Shown here: in pieces, positions 24,905 through 33,480 of the stretch | Layout: every line of letters starts with the position of its first letter | Position numbering within the stretch: the stretch's first letter is position 1 | Program-made: the position numbers and the translations under genes | Notes under the pieces: generated by a model | Databases searched by the model: none | What the model was told of the DNA's origin: nothing | What the model saw: only the letters and a program-made list of their open reading frames with translations | Assembly (NCBI RefSeq): GCF_965208895.1 | Contig: NZ_OZ242363.1 | Location: 1,550,001 to 1,614,000 of the forward strand | Length of the DNA: 64,000 nt | Source of the DNA: Poriferisodalis sp965208895 | Lineage (GTDB): Bacteria; Actinomycetota; Acidimicrobiia; Acidimicrobiales; Poriferisodalaceae | Direction: 5' to 3'

Positions 24905-25386
24905 CGGTCCGGCCCATGTGCGTCGAGTTGTTCCAGCACCCAGTCGCCGACGGGGTCATCGCCTCCGGCCAGCCGGTAGGCCAGATGCGCGTGCAGGCAT
25001 TTGACACCTCGCGCTGTCCCCCCGACACCGCCGGTCGGGCGAGGTCCAACGTGACCGTGAGGCAGCAGCGCATCACGTTCGGCGGCGTAGCGGCTGTGAG
25101 CCACGGCCAGCGACTCGGGATCGATGGCCGCCTCGGCCGCCCTGACACCGCCGTCACCCTCAAGCCGGGACACCCGCCGGCGCAAGTCGGCATCCACCAG
25201 CCAGTAGCGGGTTGGCATGGGACGCCCATCGTCGAGCAATGGCGCGTTTGCGATCACCGCCGGTCGCCCGTCGTCGTGCGCGACAGCCACATCGAAAGCG
25301 CACTGGGGCCGACGGCCGAGCAAGGCGGCCACCGCTTCGGATTGAGCGGGCGTCGTGGGTGCGCCGAGGGCGCGACGGACAAGCAA
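24901..25386 (-). CDS. DUF501 domain protein
   Basis: A conserved actinobacterial protein of unknown function, normally encoded between ftsB/divIC and ppx. Family landmarks are AALLGRRPQCAFDVAVAHDD, AVIANAPLLDDGRPMPTRYW, the SRLEGDGG segment and the C-terminal GGVGGTARGVKCLHAHLAYR plus LAGGDDPVGDWVL. The start is uncertain: TTG 25386 or GTG 25332 fit the family. The open frame further upstream runs into dispersed repeat D. Coupled to ppx by a GTGA overlap. Confidence 0.8.
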   Translation of the reverse strand: MLVRRALGAPTTPAQSEAVAALLGRRPQCAFDVAVAHDDGRPAVIANAPLLDDGRPMPTRYWLVDADLRRRVSRLEGDGGVRAAEAAIDPESLAVAHSRYAAERDALLPHGHVGPRPTGGVGGTARGVKCLHAHLAYRLAGGDDPVGDWVLEQLDAHGPDR

Positions 25387-25397
25387 TGCCCTACGAA

Positions 25398-25510
25398 GCT
25401 GAGTCCCGGAGCCGGGCGGCCCGCGAGCGCAGCGAGCCAGAGCGGGCAGCACAGGGCGAAGCCGCGGCCCGCGCGCCCGGTGAGCGGAGCAAACAAGAGC
25501 GGGAATCAAG
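25398..25510 (+). repeat. Dispersed GC-rich repeat, copy D
   Basis: A ~113-bp element in plus orientation beginning GCTGAG and ending GAGCGGGAATCAAG. Its first half matches copy B (shared blocks GCGGCC, GCGAGCG, AGCGAG, GCACAGGGCGAA). Its second half matches copies A and C (GGCGAAGCCG...GGTGAGCG, then CAAACAAGAGCGGGAA, the last shared with A). It fills the gap between the coxG stop and the DUF501 start and may supply part of the latter's 5' region. Confidence 0.75.
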
Positions 25511-25574
25511 AAATGCCGCAGCGAGAAGGCTCACATGTCCGCGCATCGGTGGACGAAGTAGCGGCGGCGGACCC

Positions 25575-26291
25575 TCAGCCTCGGCGACGCTTTCGCCTGC
25601 GGCGACGGTTGAACAGGAAGAACGCCACCACCGCCAGCGGCGCCAGGATGCGCTTGAGCATGGGCTTGCCCGCGGTGCCGAGCAAATCGACAGGCTCCGG
25701 CTCGGCCATCTCGATCTTGCGCGGTCCGCTTGCGGCGCGTGACGATGTGCCCGATGGGGCGCTGGCTGGCGCGGCATCGGTGCCTGATTCGTCTCCGTCG
25801 GACTCGCCTGTGGGGGCTTGGGCGGCCTCCGTCCCGTCCTGCTCGCCGGCCTCGGAGAGCTTCTGCTCCAGCGAACTCACGAATTGGCCGATGAGCTTCT
25901 CGGTGACGTCGGCCATCACGCCGCGGCCGAACTGGGCAACCTTGCCGGTGACCTTCAAGTCGATGGCAATCGACACCGCGGTGCCATCCCCGTCAGGCCT
26001 CATCAGCGCGGTCACCTCGGCAGCTGCGTTTCCAGCACCTCGCGAGTCGCGCCCCGATGCCTCGAGCACGATCCGACGGTTGGCCTTGTCGAGTTCCGTG
26101 AACTTCGCCGTGCCCTTGTACTGCGCAGTGATGGGGCCGACCTTGACCTTTACGCCGCCCTTGAACTCGTCACCATCGACCTCGGTGAGCTGAGCGCCTG
26201 GCATGCACGGCGCTATGAACTCGACATCAGTCAACGTATCCCACGCTTGCTCGACTGGTATGCCGACACGAAGCTCGCTCTTCAGTTCCAT
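25575..26291 (-). CDS. coxG: CoxG-like SRPBCC protein with C-terminal membrane anchor
   Basis: A 238-residue protein. Residues 1-150 are the CO-dehydrogenase subunit G/SRPBCC fold: VEQAWDTLTDVEFIAPCMPG, VKVKVGPITAQYKGTAKFTE, and the C-terminal helix FGRGVMADVTEKLIGQF. An acidic, Ala/Ser-rich linker (~155-205) leads to one hydrophobic segment (LAPLAVVAFFLF) and a poly-Arg tail, as expected for CoxG proteins that recruit the carbon monoxide dehydrogenase-type enzyme to the membrane. It overlaps the MocA-like gene by 10 bp. Confidence 0.88.
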   Translation of the reverse strand: MELKSELRVGIPVEQAWDTLTDVEFIAPCMPGAQLTEVDGDEFKGGVKVKVGPITAQYKGTAKFTELDKANRRIVLEASGRDSRGAGNAAAEVTALMRPDGDGTAVSIAIDLKVTGKVAQFGRGVMADVTEKLIGQFVSSLEQKLSEAGEQDGTEAAQAPTGESDGDESGTDAAPASAPSGTSSRAASGPRKIEMAEPEPVDLLGTAGKPMLKRILAPLAVVAFFLFNRRRRRKRRRG

Positions 26292-26848
26292 CGGCTGAGA
26301 TCCTCCACGGTGTCAATGTCGTCAGGTAGCCCTTCGCAGGCTACCGGCACCACGATTTCCGGAAGCCGGCGCATCAACGTCCGTGCGCCCTCGTCACCGT
26401 CGTGCGGCAGCAGCGGCCAGACCTCCCGTGCCAAACGGACCGGGTTCCCCCGCCGGCCGCCGTAGGTGGCAACGGCGATGGGGCCCGCATTGGCAGCGAC
26501 GGCCCACCACGCTGCCGACGTCACGAACGGCTGGTCGGCGAGGCCCACCACCATCGCTTCATGCTGCTGGTGGGCGGCCCATGTGGCGGCGCAACGAGCC
26601 GACGACGCAATCCCCGAGTGCCAGCGTTCGTTCTGAATCCAGACGATCCCGCCGGGCGCACCAACGAGCGCCTCCGAGACGTCCACAGCTCCAGTGACGA
26701 CGGCCACGGCGTCAAGCGATGCCCCCAACAGCGACTCCAATGCACGGCTGACCACGGACCGACCGTCGATATCGGCGAGCAGCTTGTGCTGCGGACCGGT
26801 GAACCGGTTCCCCGCCCCCGCCGCGAGCAGCACTCCCGCCGTACTCAC
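26282..26848 (-). CDS. MocA-like molybdopterin nucleotidyltransferase
   Basis: A ~188-residue MobA-like NTP transferase. It has the nucleotide-binding GVLLAAGAGNRFTGPQHKLL at the start, VVGLADQPFVTSAAWW (the D-x-P metal/base region) and GRRGNPVRLAREVW near the C-terminal half. Such enzymes make the MCD or MGD form of molybdenum cofactor, and MocA versions serve xanthine-dehydrogenase-family enzymes; its place beside coxG fits this. GTG 26848 leaves two palindromes just upstream; an earlier TTG at 26881 would lie inside one of them. Confidence 0.82.
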   Translation of the reverse strand: MSTAGVLLAAGAGNRFTGPQHKLLADIDGRSVVSRALESLLGASLDAVAVVTGAVDVSEALVGAPGGIVWIQNERWHSGIASSARCAATWAAHQQHEAMVVGLADQPFVTSAAWWAVAANAGPIAVATYGGRRGNPVRLAREVWPLLPHDGDEGARTLMRRLPEIVVPVACEGLPDDIDTVEDLSRWN

Positions 26849-26868
26849 CGAATCTCTGATCCCACGAA

Positions 26869-26917
26869 GTTCTTGGCACAAGAAACGTCGCTATGCGAAC
26901 ATTCTTGTGCCAAGAAC
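26869..26917. promoter_or_regulatory. Paired TTCTTG-N3-CAAGAA palindromes (operator or hairpin)
   Basis: Two 15-bp palindromes, 26870-26884 (spacer GCA) and 26902-26916 (spacer TGC), are centred 32 bp apart, about three helical turns. Together they also form a 16-bp inverted repeat with a 17-nt loop. They are AT-rich for this genome and lie just upstream of the MocA-like/coxG genes, after the acyl-CoA dehydrogenase stop. Operator function is inferred; a terminator for the upstream gene is the alternative. Confidence 0.65.
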
Positions 26918-26949
26918 GGATTCATGGCGCCAGTCTGCCTGTGTCGGCG

Positions 26950-28116
26950 CTAGTACGAGCGCGGCAAGCCGAGCACCTTGGACGACACGAAGTTCAGCAC
27001 CATCTCCTGGCTGACAGGAGCGATCTTCATCAGCCGCGCCTCTCGCCAGTAGCGCTCCACGTCGTACTCCTTGGCGTAGCCGAAACCGCCGTGGGTCTGC
27101 ATTGCCCGATCGGCGCACTCGAACGCCGCCTCCGAGGCCAGGTACTTGGCCAGATTGGCCTGCTCGCCACAGCTCAGGCCGTTGTCGTAGCGCCACGACG
27201 CATCGCGCACCACCAGTTCGGCGGCGTGCAGGCGGGCGTGGCTGTCGGCCAGGGGAAAGGCGATGCCCTGGTTCTGACCGATCGGGCGCCCGAAGATCAC
27301 TCGGCCTTTCGCATACTCCGCGGCGCGGCGCAGCGCGACGCGGCCGATGCCCAACGCCTCGCCGGAGATGAGGATTCGCTCGGGATTCAGGCCGTCGAGG
27401 ATGTAGCGGAAGCCTTCGCCTTCCTCGCCGACGCGGCGGTCCACCGGCACCCGCAGGCCGTCGTAGCGGACCTCGCACGACACCACCGCGTTGCGGCCCA
27501 CCTTGGGGATCGGGGTGATGTCGACCGCCGGGTCCTGCAAGTCCACCAGCAGCAGGGTCATGCCCTGGGTTGGGCCGTCGCACAGCTCCTTGGGCGTGGT
27601 GCGCACCAGCAGCAGGCACACGTCGCAGTAGGGCGCTTTGGTGGTCCACACCTTGGCGCCGGTGATCACGTACTCGTCGCCGTCACGCTCAGCGCGGGTG
27701 CGAATCGATGTGGTGTCGGTGCCGGCGTCGGGCTCGGTGACCCCGAACGCGGCGTGAATGGAGCCATCGGCCACCCCTGGCAGGATCTCCTTGGCCAGAG
27801 CCTCTGAGCCGTATTTCCGCACCGGCTCCATGCCGAAGATCGACAGGTGAAGCGCCGAGCAGCCGTTCATGGCGGCGCCGCTGGCGGCCACCTCCTCGAG
27901 CACGATCGACGCCTCGGTGATGCCTTGGCCGCCGCCGCCGTATTCCTCTGGAATGGCTATGCCGACCCAGCCGCCTTCGGCCATGGCGTTGTAGAAGTCC
28001 CAGGGGAATTCGTGCTGCTCGTCGCGCTCGCGCCAGTATTCATCGGGGAAGTCGGCACAGACGCGCCGTACGCCCTCGCGGATTGCCTCGTGGTCCTCGT
28101 TCTGCGTGAAGTCCAT
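26950..28116 (-). CDS. Acyl-CoA dehydrogenase
   Basis: A 388-residue FAD enzyme that introduces the alpha-beta double bond in acyl-CoA. The start MDFTQNEDHEAIREGVRRVC is typical. FGVTEPDAGTDTTSIRTRA is the FAD-contact signature, and the C-terminal QTHGGFGYAKEYDVERYWR is the second signature. The general base is not securely identified. ATG 28116 begins the family domain; the upstream open frame is spurious. It sits within the cox maturation run, but its role there is unclear. Chain-length specificity is unknown. Confidence 0.92.
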   Translation of the reverse strand: MDFTQNEDHEAIREGVRRVCADFPDEYWRERDEQHEFPWDFYNAMAEGGWVGIAIPEEYGGGGQGITEASIVLEEVAASGAAMNGCSALHLSIFGMEPVRKYGSEALAKEILPGVADGSIHAAFGVTEPDAGTDTTSIRTRAERDGDEYVITGAKVWTTKAPYCDVCLLLVRTTPKELCDGPTQGMTLLLVDLQDPAVDITPIPKVGRNAVVSCEVRYDGLRVPVDRRVGEEGEGFRYILDGLNPERILISGEALGIGRVALRRAAEYAKGRVIFGRPIGQNQGIAFPLADSHARLHAAELVVRDASWRYDNGLSCGEQANLAKYLASEAAFECADRAMQTHGGFGYAKEYDVERYWREARLMKIAPVSQEMVLNFVSSKVLGLPRSY

Positions 28117-28295
28117 TTCGGTGACGCTACCGGGCGGTCGTGGTGCGAATCCGAGCCCGGGATGGACGGGGGCAGGCGCACCCATGCTCGGACAGGCGCA
28201 GCGCCGCCCGCTGCAAGGTGGATGGGCTTTGGCGCTGCGAACTGCGCGTGGGCACCCCTGCCCCCGCCCACCCCTCACACCGTCGGCCCTATTGA

Positions 28296-29138
28296 TCAGT
28301 GGATGCGGCCTTGGCCGTCTCTTAAACGGGGCGCTTGGCGGCCTGTGTGGGCGGCGATGATCTCTGCCACGATCGAGACGGCGGTTTCCTCTGGGGTGCG
28401 GCCGCCGATGTCGAGACCAATCGGCGCCATGACTCGTTCGAGTTCGGAATCGGTGACGCCGGCTTCTCGGAGGCGCTCAGTTCGCTTCTCGTGGGTCGTT
28501 CGGGAGCCCATGGCGCCGAGGTAGCCGACCCGAGTCGGCAGGGCGCCGACTATGGCGGGGACGTCGAACTTGTGGTCGTGGGTGAGGACGCAGACAGCGT
28601 CTCGCGGGCCGAGGTCGTCGCCTATGCGGTCGAGCAGGCGGTTCGGCCAGTCCACGACAACCTCGTCGGCCATCGGGAAGCGACGTCTCGTGGCAAATAC
28701 CTCTCGTGCGTCGCAGACCGTGACACGGTAACCGAGCAGCTTGGCTTGGGAGGCGAGTGCCCTCGTGAAGTCGACGGCGCCGAAAATCACCATGTGGGGG
28801 CGGCGGGCGTGGCACTCCACGAACACGCTGAGATCCATCTGGCGGGCCTCGCCGTGCTGGCCGTAGTGGCGCACCTCGCTGATGCCGGCATCGAGCATGC
28901 CCAGCGCGTCGCGTTCCACGACGCGGTCGAGGTCCGGATCGCCGAGCGTGCCCAGTGTCGGCGCATCGGGTCGCACGAGCAGCTTGGCGCCCGGATACGG
29001 GCGCACATCAGACGCAGCGCCCAGATGCGGGCGCACATCAGACGCAGCGCCCGCATCAGGGCCCTCGATGATCGTCGCGAGTGCAACCGGCTCCTCAGCC
29101 CGGATGGCGTCGCGGAACTCCTCGTAGATGCTGGTCAC
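28296..29138 (-). CDS. XdhC/CoxI-family molybdoenzyme maturation protein (two-domain)
   Basis: A 280-residue protein. An N-terminal XdhC/CoxI domain starts SIYEEFRDAIRAEEPVALAT. A C-terminal Rossmann domain has MVIFGAVDFTRALASQAKLL, DAREVFATRRRFPMADEV, LTHDHKFDVPAIVGAL and YLGAMGSRTTHEKRTERL. XdhC proteins deliver sulfurated molybdenum cofactor to molybdenum hydroxylases. Residues ~28-52 contain a repeated ASDVRP segment from a 30-bp DNA duplication. GTG 29138 overlaps the stop of the single-domain XdhC gene (GTGA), with GGAGG upstream. Confidence 0.85.
   Translation of the reverse strand: MTSIYEEFRDAIRAEEPVALATIIEGPDAGAASDVRPHLGAASDVRPYPGAKLLVRPDAPTLGTLGDPDLDRVVERDALGMLDAGISEVRHYGQHGEARQMDLSVFVECHARRPHMVIFGAVDFTRALASQAKLLGYRVTVCDAREVFATRRRFPMADEVVVDWPNRLLDRIGDDLGPRDAVCVLTHDHKFDVPAIVGALPTRVGYLGAMGSRTTHEKRTERLREAGVTDSELERVMAPIGLDIGGRTPEETAVSIVAEIIAAHTGRQAPRLRDGQGRIH
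28987..29046. repeat. Two 30-bp direct repeats inside the xdhC-like gene
   Basis: Units 28987-29016 and 29017-29046 differ at two positions, and a third partial copy begins at 29047. They encode GAASDVRPHL and GAASDVRPYP in frame, within a loop of the N-terminal domain. Confidence 0.9.
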
Positions 29139-29452
29139 CAGTTGAGTTCCTCCACGAACAGGTGGATCGTGCCGCCACAGGTGAGACCGACGGCGAATGC
29201 CTCGTCGTCGCTGTAGCCGAAGGTGGTGATACCCGGGTCTCGTCGTCCGCCCAGCAGCTCCAGCGCTTCGCCTACGACGGCGCCTTCGACACATCCGCCC
29301 GAGACCGAGCCGGCGACTTCGCCTTCTTCGTTCACGGCCATCGCAGCCCCTGGGTCGCGTGGCCCCGAGCCCTCGATGTCCACCACCCGGGCGACGGCCA
29401 CTCTCTGGCCTGCGGACCGCCATCGGTCGATGTCATTCAGGATCTCGTCCAT
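29135..29452 (-). CDS. Single-domain XdhC/CoxI N-terminal protein
   Basis: A 105-residue protein equal to the XdhC/CoxI N-domain alone: RVVDIEGSGPRDPGAAMAV, the invariant-looking VAGSVSGGCVEGAVVGEAL and YSDDEAFAVGLTCGGTIHLF. It is encoded directly before the two-domain XdhC and overlaps it by 4 bp. The pair probably forms one maturation complex. Two-gene XdhC arrangements occur in actinobacterial cox clusters. Confidence 0.85.
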   Translation of the reverse strand: MDEILNDIDRWRSAGQRVAVARVVDIEGSGPRDPGAAMAVNEEGEVAGSVSGGCVEGAVVGEALELLGGRRDPGITTFGYSDDEAFAVGLTCGGTIHLFVEELNW

Positions 29453-29512
29453 CTGTCCAGTCTCGCCTTCTCGATGAGTGATCCGTCGGGTGAGGTAGCG
29501 ATGCTTCCCGAC

Positions 29513-30682
29513 TCAGGCCGCGATGGCGGCGGCCAGATGTTCGAGCGAATCGAAGGAATGACCTTCGATGAACTCGTCGACATGCGGCAACGCCGCGGCC
29601 ATGCCTCGGGCCAGCGGCGCATAGCCGGGAGTGTGCTTGAGCGGGTTGACCCACACAAGCCGGTGGGTGACCAAGTGCAATCGCGCCATCTGCTCGGCCA
29701 GTTCGTCAGGAGCTCCACGGTCCCAGCCGTCCGAGCAGATCACCACGATCGCACCGCGAGCGTGGCCTCTCACTCCCCAACGATCGTTGAACTCATGCAG
29801 TGTTGCACCCAGCCGGGTGCCGCCCGACCAGTCCTGTACCGAGTCGGAGGCGGCCCGCAAACCAGCATCGGGATCGCGCGATGACAGCTCTCGGGTGACC
29901 CGGGTGAGCTGGGTGCCGATCGTGAATGCCTCCACCCGAGTGCGGCCGACCACCGCGGCATGAGCGAAACGCACGAGCGCACGGGCGTAGGGCTCCATGG
30001 AGCCAGAGATGTCGAGCAGCAGCACCAGGCGCCGCGGCTTGCGGTCGCCGGTCAGGAACTCGCGGCGGATGGCCTCGCCTCCCGTGCGCAGCGCACGGCG
30101 GATCGTGCGGCGAAGATCGGGCCGCCGGGAGACGCGCTTTGCCCGAACAGCGCGCCGCGAGCGCCGGGTGACCGCCCGAAAGCGCAGTTCGCCCATCAGC
30201 GCATGAAGCTCAGTCAGCTCTGTGTCGTTGCAGTCGGCGAAGTCTTTGTGACGCAGCGTCTCGACATCGCTGTAGCGGACGCGCAGCGTGGGGCCGGTGT
30301 CGGGCTCATCGCCATCGGCTGGCGGCGCAGCGTCGTCGTCGTCCTCAGTGTCGGTAGCCAGCGTCACCGAGATCGGCGGCAGCTCCACGACGATCCCGCT
30401 GGGCGTACGGCCCTCCCAGAAGACGGCGAATGCGCGGTCGTAGACGCCGATATCGGCGGGACTTCCCACCAGCGTCGCCCTGCCTGCCCAGTACACGTCC
30501 GCACGGTCGGCAACACCAAGCAGCCGGAGCGCTTCGGTGAAGGCCATGACCCGCCGGATCGTGACCACCAGCCCGGCGCCGCGCAGAATGGACGAGAACG
30601 CCGAGGCCAAGCGCTCGGGCTCGTTGACGTGACCGTCGCTTGCCGACGCAGGGGCACCCAGTTCAGTGCCGGCGGCGCTCAT
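29513..30682 (-). CDS. coxE: CoxE-like VWA-domain protein
   Basis: A 389-residue protein of the CoxE family. The N-terminal half is helical (LASAFSSILRGAGLVVTIRR, then RVMAFTEAL). The C-terminal half is a von Willebrand A domain whose MIDAS motif is LVLLLDISGSMEPYA. CoxE works with the AAA+ ATPase CoxD in insertion of the Mo/Cu active site or post-translational maturation of CO-dehydrogenase-type enzymes. CoxD is immediately upstream (11 bp). Confidence 0.88.
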   Translation of the reverse strand: MSAAGTELGAPASASDGHVNEPERLASAFSSILRGAGLVVTIRRVMAFTEALRLLGVADRADVYWAGRATLVGSPADIGVYDRAFAVFWEGRTPSGIVVELPPISVTLATDTEDDDDAAPPADGDEPDTGPTLRVRYSDVETLRHKDFADCNDTELTELHALMGELRFRAVTRRSRRAVRAKRVSRRPDLRRTIRRALRTGGEAIRREFLTGDRKPRRLVLLLDISGSMEPYARALVRFAHAAVVGRTRVEAFTIGTQLTRVTRELSSRDPDAGLRAASDSVQDWSGGTRLGATLHEFNDRWGVRGHARGAIVVICSDGWDRGAPDELAEQMARLHLVTHRLVWVNPLKHTPGYAPLARGMAAALPHVDEFIEGHSFDSLEHLAAAIAA

Positions 30683-30693
30683 GGCTTGCTCAA

Positions 30694-31599
30694 TCAGGCC
30701 TCAGCCACGGCGGCCATGATCATCTCCATGCCCACCGAGGTGACTCGCTGGGTGTCCTCGCGATACTTCAGCACCGTGCCCAGCGTGGCTTCCAGCATGG
30801 GGGTATCGAGCTCGGCCGCTCCGAGCCGTCCCAAGGCCGTTGCCCAGTCGATGGTCTCGGCCACACCGGGCGGTTTGTACAGCCGCATCTCGCGCATGAC
30901 CGACACGGCCGACGCCACCTGCCGAGCGAGTGCGCCGTCCACGTCGGGCAGCTTGAGCTTGACAATCTCAACCTCGCGCTCCACCGAGGGATGCGACACC
31001 CAGTGGTACAAGCAGCGTCTCTTGAGGGCATCGTGCACGTCGCGGGTGCGGTTAGAGGTGACCACCACAAGCGGCGGCTGGGCCGCCGTGATGGTGCCCA
31101 GCTCGGGCACGGTGACGGTGAAATCCGACAGCACCTCGAGCAGAAATGCCTCGAATTCGTCGTCCGCGCGGTCGACTTCGTCGATCAGCAGCACAGCGGG
31201 CGTGGCGTCGTCGTGGTCGATGGCCCGCAGCAGCGGCCGGCGAATCAGGAAGCGCTCCGAATACAGCTCATCCTCGATGGCCTCGGCGTCGGAAGCGGCA
31301 CGTCCCGCAGCCTCCGCAGTGCGCAGGTGGAGGAGCTGGCGTGTGTAGTCCCATTCGTAAAGCGCCTGGGCAGCATCGATGCCCTCGTAGCACTGCAGGC
31401 GGATGAAGTCGCCGCCTATCCAAGCCGCGAGCACCTTGGCCAGCTCGGTCTTGCCGACGCCAGCGTCGCCCTCGAGGAACAGCGGCCGACCCATCGTGAG
31501 CGAGAGGTACACCACCGTCGAGAGGCCCTCATCGGGCAGATACCCGTGCTTGGTCAACGCCGCGGAGACATCAGCAGTGGTACTGGGCGCCGTGAACAC
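30694..31599 (-). CDS. coxD: CoxD-like MoxR-family AAA+ ATPase
   Basis: A ~301-residue MoxR-type ATPase. It shows Walker A FLEGDAGVGKTELAKVLA, Walker B VLLIDEVDRADDEFEAFLLE and sensor 1 VVVTSNRTRDVHDAL. It is thought to remodel the apo-enzyme together with the VWA partner CoxE. GTG 31599 gives the best family start, 25 bp after the TPR gene's stop; the frame is open further but overlaps that gene. It is co-transcribed with coxE. Confidence 0.88.
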   Translation of the reverse strand: MFTAPSTTADVSAALTKHGYLPDEGLSTVVYLSLTMGRPLFLEGDAGVGKTELAKVLAAWIGGDFIRLQCYEGIDAAQALYEWDYTRQLLHLRTAEAAGRAASDAEAIEDELYSERFLIRRPLLRAIDHDDATPAVLLIDEVDRADDEFEAFLLEVLSDFTVTVPELGTITAAQPPLVVVTSNRTRDVHDALKRRCLYHWVSHPSVEREVEIVKLKLPDVDGALARQVASAVSVMREMRLYKPPGVAETIDWATALGRLGAAELDTPMLEATLGTVLKYREDTQRVTSVGMEMIMAAVAEA

Positions 31600-31624
31600 A
31601 GCGGCCAAGGCTACGCCCTGGCAT

Positions 31625-33358
31625 TCACCCCGATGCAGCGGCCTCGAGGCGGCAGAAGCAGGACGCCGTGATGGGCACATCTGCCCGTGCAACGGCGAGG
31701 TCACGACGCTGGCGGATCAGCGGCTCTTCCACCTTCTCGTTGCGCCGGACGAGGCACTCGTGCAAGCCGTGGAGGCTCCAGACGTTGTCGGGATGCTGGC
31801 AGGGGCGCCGCAGCTGGTCATCCAGGCCCAGGTCGGCTCGGTACAGCGCCTCGGCCTCTTCGAACTGGCCCTGTTCTGACAGCAACGCGGCCAGGGCGTG
31901 ACGCGCCGGCTGCATCCAGCCCCAAGGCTCGTCGTAGGGCAGGTTGTCGTCGAGCTCTACCGCTTCGCGGAGATAGGCGAAGGCGACATCAAAGTTGCCG
32001 CACCGGTACTCGACCTCGCCATTCAGCATGGCTTCGGCCACAGCCAGGATGTCGAGGCCGGTGTTGTTGAACAGCGTCCGGCTCGGCAGGACATGAGCCT
32101 TGGCGGCTATGAACTCCTCGCGTTCGGCGAGTGCGTCGTCGACCTGGTTCAGCGAGGCGTATGCAACGGTGCGCGCGTAGCGCATCATGGCCGTGGTCAC
32201 GCAATAGAACTGCTGGTCGAACGGCAGGTGCTGATCGAGGATCTCGTGCCACTTGCCGAATCGCACGAACACGTGCTGCTTGATCGCCACGAATCCCTCG
32301 AGCCAGTCGGCCATCGGCGGCGAGCCAGTTCGCAACAGCTCCTCGGGCAGCGTGCGGTTCATCTCTTCGGCAGCTTCGAGGGCCGGGGCGTACTGGCCGG
32401 CCAGCATCGCCCCGTACACCTTGAAGTGGTAGTCGTGGCAGCGGTAGGCGGAATAGAAGTTCATAGGGCCCTTGAGGTCCAGGTACTTCCGATCGGCGAC
32501 GATCGCTGCGGAGTTGCGGGTGACGACGTTGTGGTAGTGGCCGCACAGCACGTCGATATGGGTGGGCATGTGCACGAGGTGCCCAGCATCGGGCGCCAGT
32601 TCGACGAGCCGGTCGCCAGCAGCCAAGGCGCGCTCGGGATGCGGCGACATCTCCATGAGGTGGATGTACATGTGCAGCAAGCCCAGGTGAGCGTTGGCGC
32701 CTGCGGCGTCGAGCGTCTCGAACGCCGTCTCCAGCACGTCGACTGCTTCGAGCGTTCCCGCGCCCGCCGCCGGCTCGCGGGTCACCAAGTCCCAGAGCCC
32801 CCATGGGGTCCGGTTCATGATGGCTTCGGCGAACAGCGAGCAGACATCGAGGTCGCCGCCATAGGACCGGTACACCTCGCGCATCGCATACGCATACGCG
32901 TCATTCCAGCGCCGGAAGTCGTCGGGGCCGGGTTCGTGGGGAGCAGACGGGTAGCGATGTGCCAGCGCGCCGATCAATGCCTGCTCGAGGTCGCTGATGT
33001 CTGCTGATCTTTCCGCAGCAAGAGATGCTTCGGCACGATTTCGCTTGAGGTCGCTGGTGCCCTGCGAGAGAGCGACGGCTGCCGCCACCTCGACACGAGC
33101 ACGCTGCAACGAAGTGCGCAGGTCGTCGGGATCGAACTCTTCCCACGCCTTGTTGTAATTCGGGCCGACGGCGTATGCGATGCCCCAGTGGGCCATCGCG
33201 AAGTTGGCATCGTGCAGCAGCGCACGCTCGAAGCAGGCAATCGCCTCTTCGTGGTGGAAGCCGTAGCACCAAGCCATGCCTCGGTCGAACCAGAGCTGGG
33301 CTTCAGCGTCGGGCGTCGTTACCGGCCAGCGGTACGAGCCCAAATCGAAGTACGCCAT
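31625..33358 (-). CDS. Tetratricopeptide-repeat protein
   Basis: A 577-residue soluble protein of helical repeats. The N-terminal repeat is LWFDRGMAWCYGFHHEEAIA plus CFERALLHD. Another repeat pair is AEREEFIAAKAHVLPSR, and near the C-terminus LSEQGQFEEAEALYRADLGL. A conserved central part has many His residues (HMPTHIDVLCGHYHNVV). There is no signal peptide. Relatives are annotated only as TPR proteins. It lies upstream of coxD by 25 bp and may be the first gene of that operon, but a cofactor role is not shown. Confidence 0.82.
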   Translation of the reverse strand: MAYFDLGSYRWPVTTPDAEAQLWFDRGMAWCYGFHHEEAIACFERALLHDANFAMAHWGIAYAVGPNYNKAWEEFDPDDLRTSLQRARVEVAAAVALSQGTSDLKRNRAEASLAAERSADISDLEQALIGALAHRYPSAPHEPGPDDFRRWNDAYAYAMREVYRSYGGDLDVCSLFAEAIMNRTPWGLWDLVTREPAAGAGTLEAVDVLETAFETLDAAGANAHLGLLHMYIHLMEMSPHPERALAAGDRLVELAPDAGHLVHMPTHIDVLCGHYHNVVTRNSAAIVADRKYLDLKGPMNFYSAYRCHDYHFKVYGAMLAGQYAPALEAAEEMNRTLPEELLRTGSPPMADWLEGFVAIKQHVFVRFGKWHEILDQHLPFDQQFYCVTTAMMRYARTVAYASLNQVDDALAEREEFIAAKAHVLPSRTLFNNTGLDILAVAEAMLNGEVEYRCGNFDVAFAYLREAVELDDNLPYDEPWGWMQPARHALAALLSEQGQFEEAEALYRADLGLDDQLRRPCQHPDNVWSLHGLHECLVRRNEKVEEPLIRQRRDLAVARADVPITASCFCRLEAAASG

Positions 33359-33409
33359 TGCCGTTTCCCGTACCCCCTAAGCCGTGTAGCTGCTTCCCAA
33401 TTGCACAGT

Positions 33410-33433
33410 ATCTCTCACGAAATCTCTCACGAA
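33410..33433. promoter_or_regulatory. Tandem 12-bp direct repeat upstream of the TPR gene
   Basis: The sequence ATCTCTCACGAA is repeated back to back (33410-33421, 33422-33433), 52-75 bp upstream of the TPR gene start. This could be a regulator site. The remaining sequence of the 122-bp gap shows nothing else. Confidence 0.4.
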
Positions 33434-33480
33434 ACTCAAGAAAGCCATGAGGGTTATTCAGCTAGCGAATGCAGGCAGGT

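Noticed and set aside
26950..28116. Acyl-CoA dehydrogenase as a cox maturation factor
   Set aside because: Its motifs are those of an ordinary fatty acid enzyme; only its position suggests a link.
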